Part shown: in pieces, positions 10,001 to 17,603 of the stretch
Layout of the letters: each line of letters begins with the position of its first letter
Position numbering within the stretch: the stretch's first letter is position 1
Assembly (NCBI RefSeq): GCF_000212415.1
Contig: NC_015500.1
Location: 2,790,001-2,854,000 of the forward strand
Direction of reading: 5' to 3'
Length of the DNA: 64,000 bases
From: Treponema brennaborense DSM 12168
Lineage (GTDB): Bacteria > Spirochaetota > Spirochaetia > Treponematales > Treponemataceae
Notes under the pieces: generated by a model
What the model saw: the letters and a program-made list of their open reading frames with translations, nothing else
Database searches by the model: none
Told to the model about the DNA's origin: nothing
Made by a program: the position numbers and the translations under genes

Positions 10001-10366
10001 CTATACGGCAGGTTCCGAACGCGCCACGTGCAGTACTCCGCCGGGAAGTACGTTCGGAGCCCGAATCGATTCGGCGGGAGCGGGTTCTACGGTTCCGGTT
10101 ATCCGGAGGCGGCTTCCCTGCTTGTCACGCAGTTCCCGCAGTACGTTCTCGGCGGCGTCAAGCGTATACGCCGTTCCGTCGTCGGTAACGAATCCCGCGA
10201 ACGTATGCGGTTCGCTTCCGTAAACACGAACGAATCCTTCAATTTCCACAGTCTGCGTTTTCAGGGACTCGACTTTTTTTCCGCCGGAAAAGCCCGTAAC
10301 GGGAAACAGACAGCAGCACACCGCGCAGGCGATCACCGCGCGGCGTGCGATACGGACAACGTTCAT
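10001..10366 (-). CDS. small exported protein of unknown function
   Basis: I do not recognise this 121-residue protein. It begins with a signal peptide (MNVVRIARRAVIACAVCCC, then a cut near FSGG), and the mature part is ~95 residues with a beta-rich pattern: VEIEGFVRVYG, then FVTDDGTAY, then RLRITGTVEP. This resembles small OB-like periplasmic folds, but that is a guess. It is 9 bp downstream of the M30-like peptidase gene and so is probably co-transcribed. The ribosome-binding region is occupied by a run of nine G residues directly before ATAC-type spacing to the ATG, which may make its translation sensitive to tract length. Confidence 0.65.
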   Translation of the reverse strand: MNVVRIARRAVIACAVCCCLFPVTGFSGGKKVESLKTQTVEIEGFVRVYGSEPHTFAGFVTDDGTAYTLDAAENVLRELRDKQGSRLRITGTVEPAPAESIRAPNVLPGGVLHVARSEPAV

Positions 10367-10367
10367 A

Positions 10368-10376
10368 CCCCCCCCC
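10368..10376 (-). repeat. homopolymeric G9 tract at a ribosome-binding site
   Basis: Nine consecutive C on the given strand (G on the coding strand) fill the space between the TAG stop of the peptidase gene, whose final G is the first of the run, and the ATG at 10366. The run takes the place of a Shine-Dalgarno sequence. Such tracts are prone to slipped-strand length change. Confidence 0.8.
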
Positions 10377-12130
10377 TACGCACGCGGACGAACCATCACG
10401 TAGATTTTTTCAGCCGAAGAAATCGGCTGTGAAAACTTCAGCTCAATCGTACCGGCCGATGTCGTATGACCGACTGCGTGCAGCGTCAAGCCGTACGGAC
10501 GCAGCGTGATCCGCCCCTCAGAACCGACTTTAAACATAGCAGGTCCGATGTAAACCGTACCGGAAGAACTGTCCGACCACCGCAATCCCAGCAAATCGAT
10601 AGCCGTCATCGGATACGTATACCCGCTGAACGCCGACGCGGCGGAAACGGACTTGTTGAACGACGGATAACCGGCCGGCGGATCCGTGAACACAAGCGCA
10701 CGGGCAAATTTCGTAAATACCGAATTGAAGCTTTCGGCAAAACCGGCACTTTGAAGCGCTTCGGTAACGGAGGCTTGGTCAACGGAAGCGTTTTGCGCAA
10801 TCGCCTTCACCAAATCGGGACCGCCGTAATTGCGGGCGAGATACGCACCGAACGCAAACGCGTTCGCGTACGACTGCAGCACGTTATTGCCGGACAACCA
10901 GTCGGTAATGCCTGAAAGCGGATAGGCCGCGCAAAACTGTGCCAAGCGGGATTTCGGTGATTTTTCGTCGCCGATGCCCAAATGGGACTGCATCATGTCT
11001 TCACACAGCATGGAAAGCATTTCGTTATACCAGGTTTCGGATATCGCACCGCTGCCGGCACCGGTCGCTTCCGGCGTCAGTGCCTTTACGCCGAAATGGA
11101 TCATATGCTGGAACTCGTGCGCAAGCGTGGAATATATCATATCGGGTTGCTCGTTTGCAAAATACGAGTCGACGTAAAAATATTTGCCTTCGTTCGACTG
11201 TGCCACCGGCGCGTCGGCGGAGAATCCCCGCACGTAATAATCTTTCGCCCAAAAATAACCGAACGTACCGCTCATCTGTCCGGCCTTATAATCACCTTCA
11301 ATATCGTATAAAACGATATTCACCTTGGAACCCGTATCGCTGACTTCCGTCATGACGGCGGGAGTCGGATTTTGACTCGTTCCGGCAACCATATGCTCGG
11401 CTTCATTGCCGAACACGTTCCGAATCAGCGGATACATGGCGTCGAACTTGCCTTGTACGGCCGTCGCCGTCGCCGAAGAAACGCGCGCATCGGATGCAGA
11501 CACCGCGTAATAACCGTCCACGATCCATACGTAACAATGCGTACCGGCAGCCCGCAACGTCGCCCGCTTTTGCAGCAGATACGACGTGCCGCTTTGTACG
11601 CTGCCGGCAGTTCCCGCCGCGACGTCTACCCACACGTCTTTCTTCGTAACGTCGACGTTCGGCGTAATCTGCGTTACGGCGCGCTGCGGTTCACTTACCG
11701 CGAAACGGGCCGAACCGTTCAAATCGAGCTGCGGAACGAACTGCTGCGCAGGTTCAAAATCACGCCGGATGAATTCCGCAGACGAACCTTCAAATTCGGA
11801 AAAATCCGGCGTTCCGGAAATCGAACCGATTACGTCCGCACTGCGACTTACCGCAGATGAAAGGTATCGGGTTTTCAGACCGTCGACGACGGCGGAGGAC
11901 GGATTCATCCGGGCAAAAAAGATGTCAACCGGTGTGCTCGCTGAAAACGAAACCGTTTCCACATTCTGCGGAAGTTCGTACACCGGATCCGATGCCGAAT
12001 AATTCCATGTAACCGAATCCGCAGACCAAGGAGCAGATTCTGCCTTATCAAGCGGGCAGGAACACAATGAAATAACCGCGCATACTGCAAAAAACGCCGC
12101 AGCGGCTTGCTTTCTACAAAACATAATCAT
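10376..12130 (-). CDS. M30-like (hyicolysin-type) zinc metallopeptidase lipoprotein
   Basis: This 584-residue protein starts with a lipoprotein signal (FAVCAVISLCSC, Cys at ~25), so it should be lipid-anchored outside the cytoplasmic membrane. The catalytic core is HEFQHMIHF at about residue 338, the HExxH zinc motif, followed ~30 residues later by SETWYNEMLSM, which supplies the third ligand Glu in gluzincins and closely resembles the hyicolysin family M30. The N-terminal ~250 residues are probably a prodomain or an adhesion module, and the C-terminal ~100 residues look beta-rich. The small exported protein follows 9 bp downstream. M30 is an inference from the spacing and the QHMI pattern; a general gluzincin is the safe call. 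Confidence 0.8.
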   Translation of the reverse strand: MIMFCRKQAAAAFFAVCAVISLCSCPLDKAESAPWSADSVTWNYSASDPVYELPQNVETVSFSASTPVDIFFARMNPSSAVVDGLKTRYLSSAVSRSADVIGSISGTPDFSEFEGSSAEFIRRDFEPAQQFVPQLDLNGSARFAVSEPQRAVTQITPNVDVTKKDVWVDVAAGTAGSVQSGTSYLLQKRATLRAAGTHCYVWIVDGYYAVSASDARVSSATATAVQGKFDAMYPLIRNVFGNEAEHMVAGTSQNPTPAVMTEVSDTGSKVNIVLYDIEGDYKAGQMSGTFGYFWAKDYYVRGFSADAPVAQSNEGKYFYVDSYFANEQPDMIYSTLAHEFQHMIHFGVKALTPEATGAGSGAISETWYNEMLSMLCEDMMQSHLGIGDEKSPKSRLAQFCAAYPLSGITDWLSGNNVLQSYANAFAFGAYLARNYGGPDLVKAIAQNASVDQASVTEALQSAGFAESFNSVFTKFARALVFTDPPAGYPSFNKSVSAASAFSGYTYPMTAIDLLGLRWSDSSSGTVYIGPAMFKVGSEGRITLRPYGLTLHAVGHTTSAGTIELKFSQPISSAEKIYVMVRPRA

Positions 12131-12155
12131 ACGAATAAGTATATCATAAATCCGC

Positions 12156-12184
12156 TTGAAAACAAGTTGAATCCGCTATATAAT
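12156..12184 (+). promoter_or_regulatory. sigma-70-type promoter of rsmE
   Basis: TTGAAA at 12156-12161 and TATAAT at 12179-12184 are spaced by 17 bp. The expected transcription start, about 6-7 bp beyond the -10, is only ~5 nt before the rsmE ATG at 12196, and no Shine-Dalgarno is visible, so the message looks nearly leaderless. Confidence 0.75.
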
Positions 12185-12195
12185 TTTGCCGGTAC

Positions 12196-12969
12196 ATGAA
12201 TATCGTCCTTTTTACGCCGGAAGAAATACGCGCGCCGCTCCCGCTTTCAGACGAACGGGCAAAACACATTACGGTCGTTCTGCATAAAACCGCGGGCGAC
12301 ACGTTCGAGGCGGGAATCGTCAACGGGCGGGCCGGAACGGCGCGGATCGAATCGATACGCAGCGACGGAATCGAATTTTCCTTTGAAGCGCAGTCGGACG
12401 GCAAACCGCTGTATCCGCTCACGATGATCATCGGATTTCCCCGCCCCATCCAGCTGAAACGGCTGCTGCGCGACGTTGCAAGTTTAGGGGCGGCGGCGGT
12501 TCATTTGACCGGCACGGAATTGGGTGAAAAATCGTATATGAAATCATCGCTCGTGGAACGGGGCGCCGCCGCTCGAATGCTGCAGGACGGCTCGATTCAG
12601 GCAAAAAGCACACACGTGCCGGAACTGTACCTGCATACGTCCCTCGGCGAATGCCTTATGGCGCTGAGTTCCCGGAACGCAGCGGGCAAAACGTCCGGAG
12701 CGCAGCCGGTACGGGCGGCGCTCGACAACGTACGCCCCGAATGCAGTCTGACGGATCATCCCGAAATCAAAAACGCCGGAGCGGCGGGGCTTCGGGAGCG
12801 CGGCGTGATAGCAGCCGTCGGCAGCGAACGGGGCTGGACGGATAACGAGCGCACGCTGCTTACGGACGCGGGATTTACGCTGTGCGGAATGGGCACGCGT
12901 ATTCTGCGCACCGAAACGGCGGCAACGGCTGCGGCGGCGCTCATTCTCGCGCAAGCCGAATTTTTATAA
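12196..12969 (+). CDS. rsmE: 16S rRNA (uracil-1498-N3)-methyltransferase
   Basis: RsmE methylates U1498 of 16S rRNA at the decoding centre of the small subunit. The 257-residue protein shows the family layout: a PUA-like N-terminal domain with RAKHITVVLHKTAGD, followed by a SPOUT methyltransferase domain. That domain carries MIIGFPRP, the SAM-knot segment VGSERGWTDNE (usually GPEGGFxxxE) and the C-terminal signature MGTRILRTETA. An Ala-rich insertion of ~40 residues lies in the middle of the SPOUT domain. It is first in a five-gene run ending with rsmG, another 16S methyltransferase. A near-consensus promoter abuts the start codon. Confidence 0.93.
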   Translation: MNIVLFTPEEIRAPLPLSDERAKHITVVLHKTAGDTFEAGIVNGRAGTARIESIRSDGIEFSFEAQSDGKPLYPLTMIIGFPRPIQLKRLLRDVASLGAAAVHLTGTELGEKSYMKSSLVERGAAARMLQDGSIQAKSTHVPELYLHTSLGECLMALSSRNAAGKTSGAQPVRAALDNVRPECSLTDHPEIKNAGAAGLRERGVIAAVGSERGWTDNERTLLTDAGFTLCGMGTRILRTETAATAAAALILAQAEFL

Positions 12970-12987
12970 GAAGCGGCAGGAGACACA

Positions 12988-13791
12988 ATGAATCAGGATC
13001 AAATAAAAGACATGCTGCTGCAAATTGAAGGCAGCGAATTGGATTTTACGGTTACTTTCACCGGAAAAGAAAGCAAAAAAGTAAACGGTTTATATAAGCC
13101 CGATACGTATGAAATTCTGCTGCACAACAAGAATTTCAAAGCGGACAACCAGTTGATATACACCGCCATTCACGAATATACCCACCATTTACTGAACGAA
13201 GCGAAACTTGCCGAAACGGGCGGGCTGAAACCGTCTTACGCGCGGGTGCACACGAATGAATTCTGGGCGCGATTTCACGGTCTGCTCGAAACGGCCGAGC
13301 AAAAAGGCTTTTACGTGATCGGATTGGAAAATTCGCCGGAACTGGCGCAGCTGACCGAAGAACTCCGCGTCAACTATCTTGAACAGAACGGACGGCTCAT
13401 GCAGGAATTCGGGCGGCTGCTTGCCAAAGCGCACCGGCTTTGCCAGGAAGCGAACATCCGCTACGAAGATTACATAGATCGGGTACTCAAACTGCCGCGC
13501 ACCGCCGCAAAAACGATTGCGAAAGTCGCAGCCGTCGAAGTGAATCCCGCAATCGGATTTGAAAACATGAAACTGGTCGCTTCCCTGCCCACTCCGGAAA
13601 AACGCAGCGCTGCCGAACAGCAAATTCTTGAAGGCCACAGTCCCGATTCGGTCCGGTCGCTCATGAAGAAAAAATCGGAAGAAACCGACGCGCGCACCCG
13701 CCTTGAAAAAGAAAAACAGCGGCTCGAAAAAACCATCACCCAACTCACGTCCCGCCTTGAACTGGTGGAGGAAAGCCTTGCACAGCTTTAG
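12988..13791 (+). CDS. uncharacterised HExxH protein with C-terminal coiled coil
   Basis: I cannot name this 267-residue protein. At about residue 60 it has IHEYTHHLL, an HExxH zinc-peptidase-type motif (HEYTHH), followed by TNEFWARFHGLLE with a Glu that might be a third ligand. No signal peptide is seen, so it is probably cytoplasmic. The last ~50 residues (from ARTRLEKEKQRLEK) form a clear coiled coil. It sits 18 bp after rsmE, with a GGCAGGAGA ribosome site, and its end overlaps the next gene. It could be a SprT-like or ImmA-like zinc protein, but the match is only to the short motif. Confidence 0.75.
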   Translation: MNQDQIKDMLLQIEGSELDFTVTFTGKESKKVNGLYKPDTYEILLHNKNFKADNQLIYTAIHEYTHHLLNEAKLAETGGLKPSYARVHTNEFWARFHGLLETAEQKGFYVIGLENSPELAQLTEELRVNYLEQNGRLMQEFGRLLAKAHRLCQEANIRYEDYIDRVLKLPRTAAKTIAKVAAVEVNPAIGFENMKLVASLPTPEKRSAAEQQILEGHSPDSVRSLMKKKSEETDARTRLEKEKQRLEKTITQLTSRLELVEESLAQL

Positions 13792-14698
13792 ACGCACCGC
13801 CGCGTTCCGATTTGCAGCCGCGTGCGCGCTGCTCGCCGCGGCTAAAACGGCGGCTGTCGATTTTCCGACCATGCCCGCCGTTACGGCGCCGTCCATGCCG
13901 GAACTTTCGGATTCCTCGCCGTTTCAGCAGACGAAGCCGACCGGAACCGACGCCGCGGAAACGGATAAAAAAAAGACTTCACCGAACGTAACCGCGCTGC
14001 AAATTGCAAATCTCGGCGGATTGAACGCTCTGGGCTCGTTCGATTCGCTCTCGTCTTCGGGGGCGCTCGGCTCGCTCGATTCTCTTGAATCGCTCACCGG
14101 CAGCGGCCGGCTTACGGACTATCTTTCCGCACTGACCGAACTCACCCGGAAGACCGCGGCTGCCGCCGGCAGTACCGCGGACACCGGCAAAACGGCGCCG
14201 GACACCGCAGCGGCAACTGCATCCGCAGCCTCCGCTGCAAAGACAGCAGCAGCCGCTTCCCCGGCAGCCGTTTCCGCCGCGACCGGAGCGACGGCGACAC
14301 TTGTACCCGAAACGTCAGCCCAGCCGCAATCGCGCGTGCTGCGATTCAAAGTAAACGGCGCCGACATCCTCGGCACGTGCAGCACGCTGTATTTTTCGGA
14401 ACCCGCGGCTTCCGGCATTTTTCTGCTTACCGGCGACCGCACCGTCGTTTCACGCAACCGAAAGTACGCCGAAACGTTTTATCTGCTGTTCAAGCCGCAG
14501 GAAACCAGCGGCGGCGCCATACGCTACGACGTTGAAGCCGACATAATGCAGGAAACGGATAATTCCGCTTCGTATCTGTATCTTATGACGCAAAAATCGC
14601 CGTTTACCGCGCTGCGCACCGGAAATCTCGTCAGTCTCAGGGCAAACGACGCCGACTGGAAGCTTGACTTGCTTATCGACCTGCGGGAAGACAAATGA
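13778..14698 (+). CDS. exported protein of unknown function, TTG start coupled to the upstream gene
   Basis: I place the start at TTG 13778, preceded by GGAGG with 6-7 nt spacing inside the end of the upstream gene, a 14-bp overlap that implies translational coupling. This start gives a clean signal peptide (HSFRRTAAFRFAAACALLAA), whereas an ATG at 13703 would add a charged stretch before it. The mature protein has a Ser/Leu/Gly repeat-like stretch (GSFDSLSSSGALGSLDSLES), an Ala/Thr-rich low-complexity linker and a C-terminal ~115-residue beta-rich domain from SRVLRFKVNGADILG. No family is recognised. It is probably periplasmic or envelope-associated. Confidence 0.7.
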   Translation: MHSFRRTAAFRFAAACALLAAAKTAAVDFPTMPAVTAPSMPELSDSSPFQQTKPTGTDAAETDKKKTSPNVTALQIANLGGLNALGSFDSLSSSGALGSLDSLESLTGSGRLTDYLSALTELTRKTAAAAGSTADTGKTAPDTAAATASAASAAKTAAAASPAAVSAATGATATLVPETSAQPQSRVLRFKVNGADILGTCSTLYFSEPAASGIFLLTGDRTVVSRNRKYAETFYLLFKPQETSGGAIRYDVEADIMQETDNSASYLYLMTQKSPFTALRTGNLVSLRANDADWKLDLLIDLREDK

Positions 14699-14741
14699 AC
14701 GCCCCGTTCTTTCAAAACCGACTGTCGGCGTAAGGAGTTAA

Positions 14742-15332
14742 TTGATGATCAGATTCGTACGACCCGAAACGGACGCTCCGCGCATTCTTTCCATATATAA
14801 GCCGTTCATTACGGACACGGCGGTATCGTTTGAGTATGAAATACCGACGCTCGAAGCTTTTACCGGCCGCATCCGCTCCATAAGCAATGAGTTTCCCTAC
14901 CTCGTGTGGGAAGAAGACGATGCGGACGAGCCGGGCGCAAAACGCATCGGCGGATATGTGTACGCGTCGCGCCACGCAGCGCGCGCAGCGTATCAGTGGG
15001 GTGCGGATCTTTCCGTATACCTTGCGCCGGAAAGCCGCGGCAAAGGCATCGGACGGCAGCTGTACGAGGCGCTGTTCCGGCTGCTTCAGCGGCAAGGCTA
15101 CTTGACCGTGTACGCGGCCGTCGCCGTTCCGCATCCGGCAAGCGAACGGTTTCACGAATCGCTGGGGTTCAAACGGATCGCGCTGTTCCCCGCCGCCGGC
15201 TGCAAATTCGGCGTCTGGCACGACTTGCTCTGGCTCGAAAAACCGCTGTACCCGGAAACCGGAATCAAACCCGTTCCGACGGCGGCGCCCGTACCGGTAA
15301 CAGAACTCGGACTCGGCGACGCCGATTTATAG
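14742..15332 (+). CDS. GNAT N-acetyltransferase, phosphinothricin/YncA-type
   Basis: This 196-residue acetyltransferase resembles the PAT/YncA branch of GNAT: MIRFVRPET, then IYKPFITDTAVSFEYE, then the acetyl-CoA loop YLAPESRGKGIGRQLYEAL (motif A RGKGIG) and the tail region FHESLGFKRIA. Members acetylate small amines or amino acid analogues; the substrate here is unknown. The last ~30 residues are a Pro/Val-rich tail beyond the usual domain. It has a strong AAGGAG ribosome site and sits 43 bp after the exported protein and 12 bp before rsmG in the same operon. Confidence 0.88.
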   Translation: MMIRFVRPETDAPRILSIYKPFITDTAVSFEYEIPTLEAFTGRIRSISNEFPYLVWEEDDADEPGAKRIGGYVYASRHAARAAYQWGADLSVYLAPESRGKGIGRQLYEALFRLLQRQGYLTVYAAVAVPHPASERFHESLGFKRIALFPAAGCKFGVWHDLLWLEKPLYPETGIKPVPTAAPVPVTELGLGDADL

Positions 15333-15344
15333 TGAGGAGACGAC

Positions 15345-16019
15345 ATGCCGCAGACGATACTGGCACAAGGATTGGCGGAGCTCGGATTTGAACCCGAAGC
15401 GACGGCCGCGCTGGAACGGAAATTGGACGCGTACGTCCGGGAACTCGAAATGTTCAACGCCGCGTACGACCTATGCGGCGCGGATACACGCGACGATATC
15501 GTCGTAAAACACGTACTCGACAGCCTTTCCGCCGCAAACCGCGTAAAAAAATTCGCGGACGCCGTTCAAGCCGAAGCGGGCCGCAGCGCGCTTATCGCGG
15601 ACGTCGGTTCCGGCGGCGGTCTGCCCGGCATTCCGTTAGCCGCGGCGCTCTCCGGGCATCGGTTCGTCCTGATCGAACGGATGAGCAAACGCTGCGCTTT
15701 TTTGGAAAACTGCATCGCCATTCTCGGCCTGACCAACGTATCAGTTGAAAACACCGAAGCCGAACGGGTTTTTCCCGAAACCGCCGACATCGCCGTGTTC
15801 CGCGCGTTCCGACCGCTCGACAAAAAAATGATCCGCACGCTGCTGCGCATCGTAAAACCGGGCGGCATACTCGCCGCTTATAAAGCGAAACGGGAAAATA
15901 TCACAGCTGAAATGGCGGGCATTGCGGATATCGTGCCCGAATACGGCGTCGAACCGCTCGCCGTTCCGTTCATGCCCCAACACGAACGGAATCTGGTTAT
16001 CATCGGGAAACGTCCGTAA
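15345..16019 (+). CDS. rsmG: 16S rRNA (guanine-527-N7)-methyltransferase
   Basis: RsmG (GidB) makes m7G527 in 16S rRNA. The 224-residue protein contains the family core: LCGADTRDDIVVKHVLDSL, the SAM loop DVGSGGGLPGIPLA (~residues 86-99), then LIERMSKRCAFL and the FRAFRPLDK segment. Length is normal. It is last in the rsmE operon and converges with the TPR gene, with 50 bp between stops. Ribosome site GAGGAG lies 6 nt before the ATG. In many bacteria loss of this gene gives low-level streptomycin resistance. Confidence 0.94.
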   Translation: MPQTILAQGLAELGFEPEATAALERKLDAYVRELEMFNAAYDLCGADTRDDIVVKHVLDSLSAANRVKKFADAVQAEAGRSALIADVGSGGGLPGIPLAAALSGHRFVLIERMSKRCAFLENCIAILGLTNVSVENTEAERVFPETADIAVFRAFRPLDKKMIRTLLRIVKPGGILAAYKAKRENITAEMAGIADIVPEYGVEPLAVPFMPQHERNLVIIGKRP

Positions 16020-16069
16020 CGGAGCGCCGTCTCGGCAACTACCGGTAAGCGCCGCCGGAACGCATCGTT

Positions 16070-17425
16070 CTACACGGAAGAAATCGAATCGACCCGTTTC
16101 AAAACGGATACGAGCCGCTCTTTTTCAATCAGATCGATCGGGCGCCCTTCGGTATAATTACGGGCTTCCGCCGTAAACGTTCCCGCCGTAAAACAGATTC
16201 CGCGGCCGGCCTTCGTATCCCGGATACGGGCGTGAAAATCGCGCACGTACAATTCGCCGATGGAACCCGTCGTCCGATAAAATCGGAACACCACGGTGTC
16301 TTCCCATTTCGTCGTTTCGATTTCGGTGAACACTTCCGCGCACTCGGCGGTTACCGACAGATCCAATATTTTTACGAACGCTTTTTCATAAAAAATGGAA
16401 ACGATTTTCCGGCACAACGCGACGAAGTCGCTGTTTCCGGCGCTCAAATAGATTTGCAGATTCGCATTCTGTTTCAATTCCTGATACCGGTTTATCAGCG
16501 TTCCCACGTCGCGGTAATTCTGATTTTCGGCCTGAATTTCACGCAGCAGCGCAAGTCCGCGGTCAATATTCCGAGTTTGCAGATAACAGTGGGCTAACCG
16601 GTATTTAACTTCTACCAAAATATCCGCCGGAACGCCGCTGTGTTTCAGCGCGATTTCAAAATCCGTAATCGCTTTATCCAGCTGATTCGCGTTCATGTGC
16701 ATGATTCCCGCCGCCAAGCACGACTTCGCGCCGAACTGCGGATCGGGACGCAGATGCATGAACACTTTCATCGCTTTGTCTCCGAAACCGCTCTGCTGCA
16801 TCGAATCGGCCATAGCGAACAGCACTTCCTTATTTTCGGGGTTTTCATTCAGCGCACGCTTCAGATACGGCAGCGCGTCGCGGAATTTTTTCAAATTGTA
16901 AAAAGACAGTCCGAGCAGTCCGTACACGTCGGAAGCCTCGCGGTTCAGCATCAGCGCCTTTTTCAGCAGCGGTACGGCTTTTTCAAATTCGCCGCACTGA
17001 TAATACGCCTGCGCCAAATTATAGTTGACTTCAAAATTTTCGGGCCGCATTCTCAAAGCGGGAAGCAGCCCGCGCAACGCATCCTGCGGCCTATTCAGTT
17101 TGAGCGCACAGATTCCCTGCCGCAAAGACGTTTGCTGCAGATCGATTTCACGATGCACTTCCGCAATATTCAGCATGAGTTCGAACAGCGGCAATGCCTT
17201 TTCCCACGCATGATCGCGGTAATACAAATCCGAAAGGACGTTCAGCGCGTGCGCGTTATGCGGATCCTGCGCCAGCCTTTTAACCGCGTCGCGGATCGCC
17301 GCCGTTTTGTTTTTGGGTGCCGAATTTTCGCCCTTTTTCTTTTTCAGAGCCGATAATCCGTACAAAAAAGCACTAAAAAATATGATAACAACGACGACGA
17401 CCAAAACGGAAAATAACGTATCCAT
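16070..17425 (-). CDS. membrane-anchored TPR protein with degenerate Mrr-like C-terminal domain
   Basis: The protein (451 residues from ATG 17425) has one N-terminal membrane helix (FSVLVVVVVIIFFSAFLYGL), a basic linker, and about seven tetratricopeptide repeats (~55-330, for example GLLGLSFYNLKKFRDALPYL). The final ~100 residues resemble the Mrr/type IV restriction endonuclease fold: ELYVRDFHARI, then GRGICFTAGTFTAEAR, then GRPIDLIEKERL. Where Mrr enzymes have a catalytic QxK, this protein reads FRFYR, so nuclease activity is doubtful. A longer upstream frame to 17623 exists, but ATG 17425 is set by a near-consensus promoter ending 7 bp before it. It is divergent from the LysM gene. TPRs predict a protein scaffold role. 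Confidence 0.85.
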   Translation of the reverse strand: MDTLFSVLVVVVVIIFFSAFLYGLSALKKKKGENSAPKNKTAAIRDAVKRLAQDPHNAHALNVLSDLYYRDHAWEKALPLFELMLNIAEVHREIDLQQTSLRQGICALKLNRPQDALRGLLPALRMRPENFEVNYNLAQAYYQCGEFEKAVPLLKKALMLNREASDVYGLLGLSFYNLKKFRDALPYLKRALNENPENKEVLFAMADSMQQSGFGDKAMKVFMHLRPDPQFGAKSCLAAGIMHMNANQLDKAITDFEIALKHSGVPADILVEVKYRLAHCYLQTRNIDRGLALLREIQAENQNYRDVGTLINRYQELKQNANLQIYLSAGNSDFVALCRKIVSIFYEKAFVKILDLSVTAECAEVFTEIETTKWEDTVVFRFYRTTGSIGELYVRDFHARIRDTKAGRGICFTAGTFTAEARNYTEGRPIDLIEKERLVSVLKRVDSISSV

Positions 17426-17431
17426 TCTTTT

Positions 17432-17460
17432 ATTATGCCGTCCAATCGAAAAGGTGTCAA
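17432..17460 (-). promoter_or_regulatory. promoter of the TPR gene, leaderless arrangement
   Basis: On the minus strand TTGACA (17460-17455) and CATAAT (17437-17432) are 17 bp apart. Only AAAAGA separates the -10 from the ATG at 17425, which falls where transcription should start, so the mRNA is probably leaderless. Confidence 0.7.
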
Positions 17461-17512
17461 GAAAAACCATCAGGAGCAGCCGCATTATAAAATACGGTCG
17501 CTGCTGAAACCG

Positions 17513-17541
17513 TTGACAAGAATGCATATCAATAATAACAT
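17513..17541 (+). promoter_or_regulatory. promoter of the DnaK-SBD/LysM gene
   Basis: A perfect -35 TTGACA (17513-17518) is followed after 17 bp by TAACAT (17536-17541), a 4/6 match to the -10 consensus. The start codon is at 17604 behind AAAGGGATG, giving a ~55-nt leader. The TPR promoter lies 53 bp away, pointing the other way. Confidence 0.6.
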
Positions 17542-17603
17542 ATATGAGAGGTATGGCGTCTACCCGAAAATTCGTTTTCAGAGTAGCCTCGTAAAGGGAT
17601 GAT

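Noticed and set aside
13703-13777. ATG at 13703 as start of the exported protein
   Set aside because: It would add a Lys/Pro-rich stretch before the signal peptide and deepen the overlap with the upstream gene; TTG 13778 has GGAGG.
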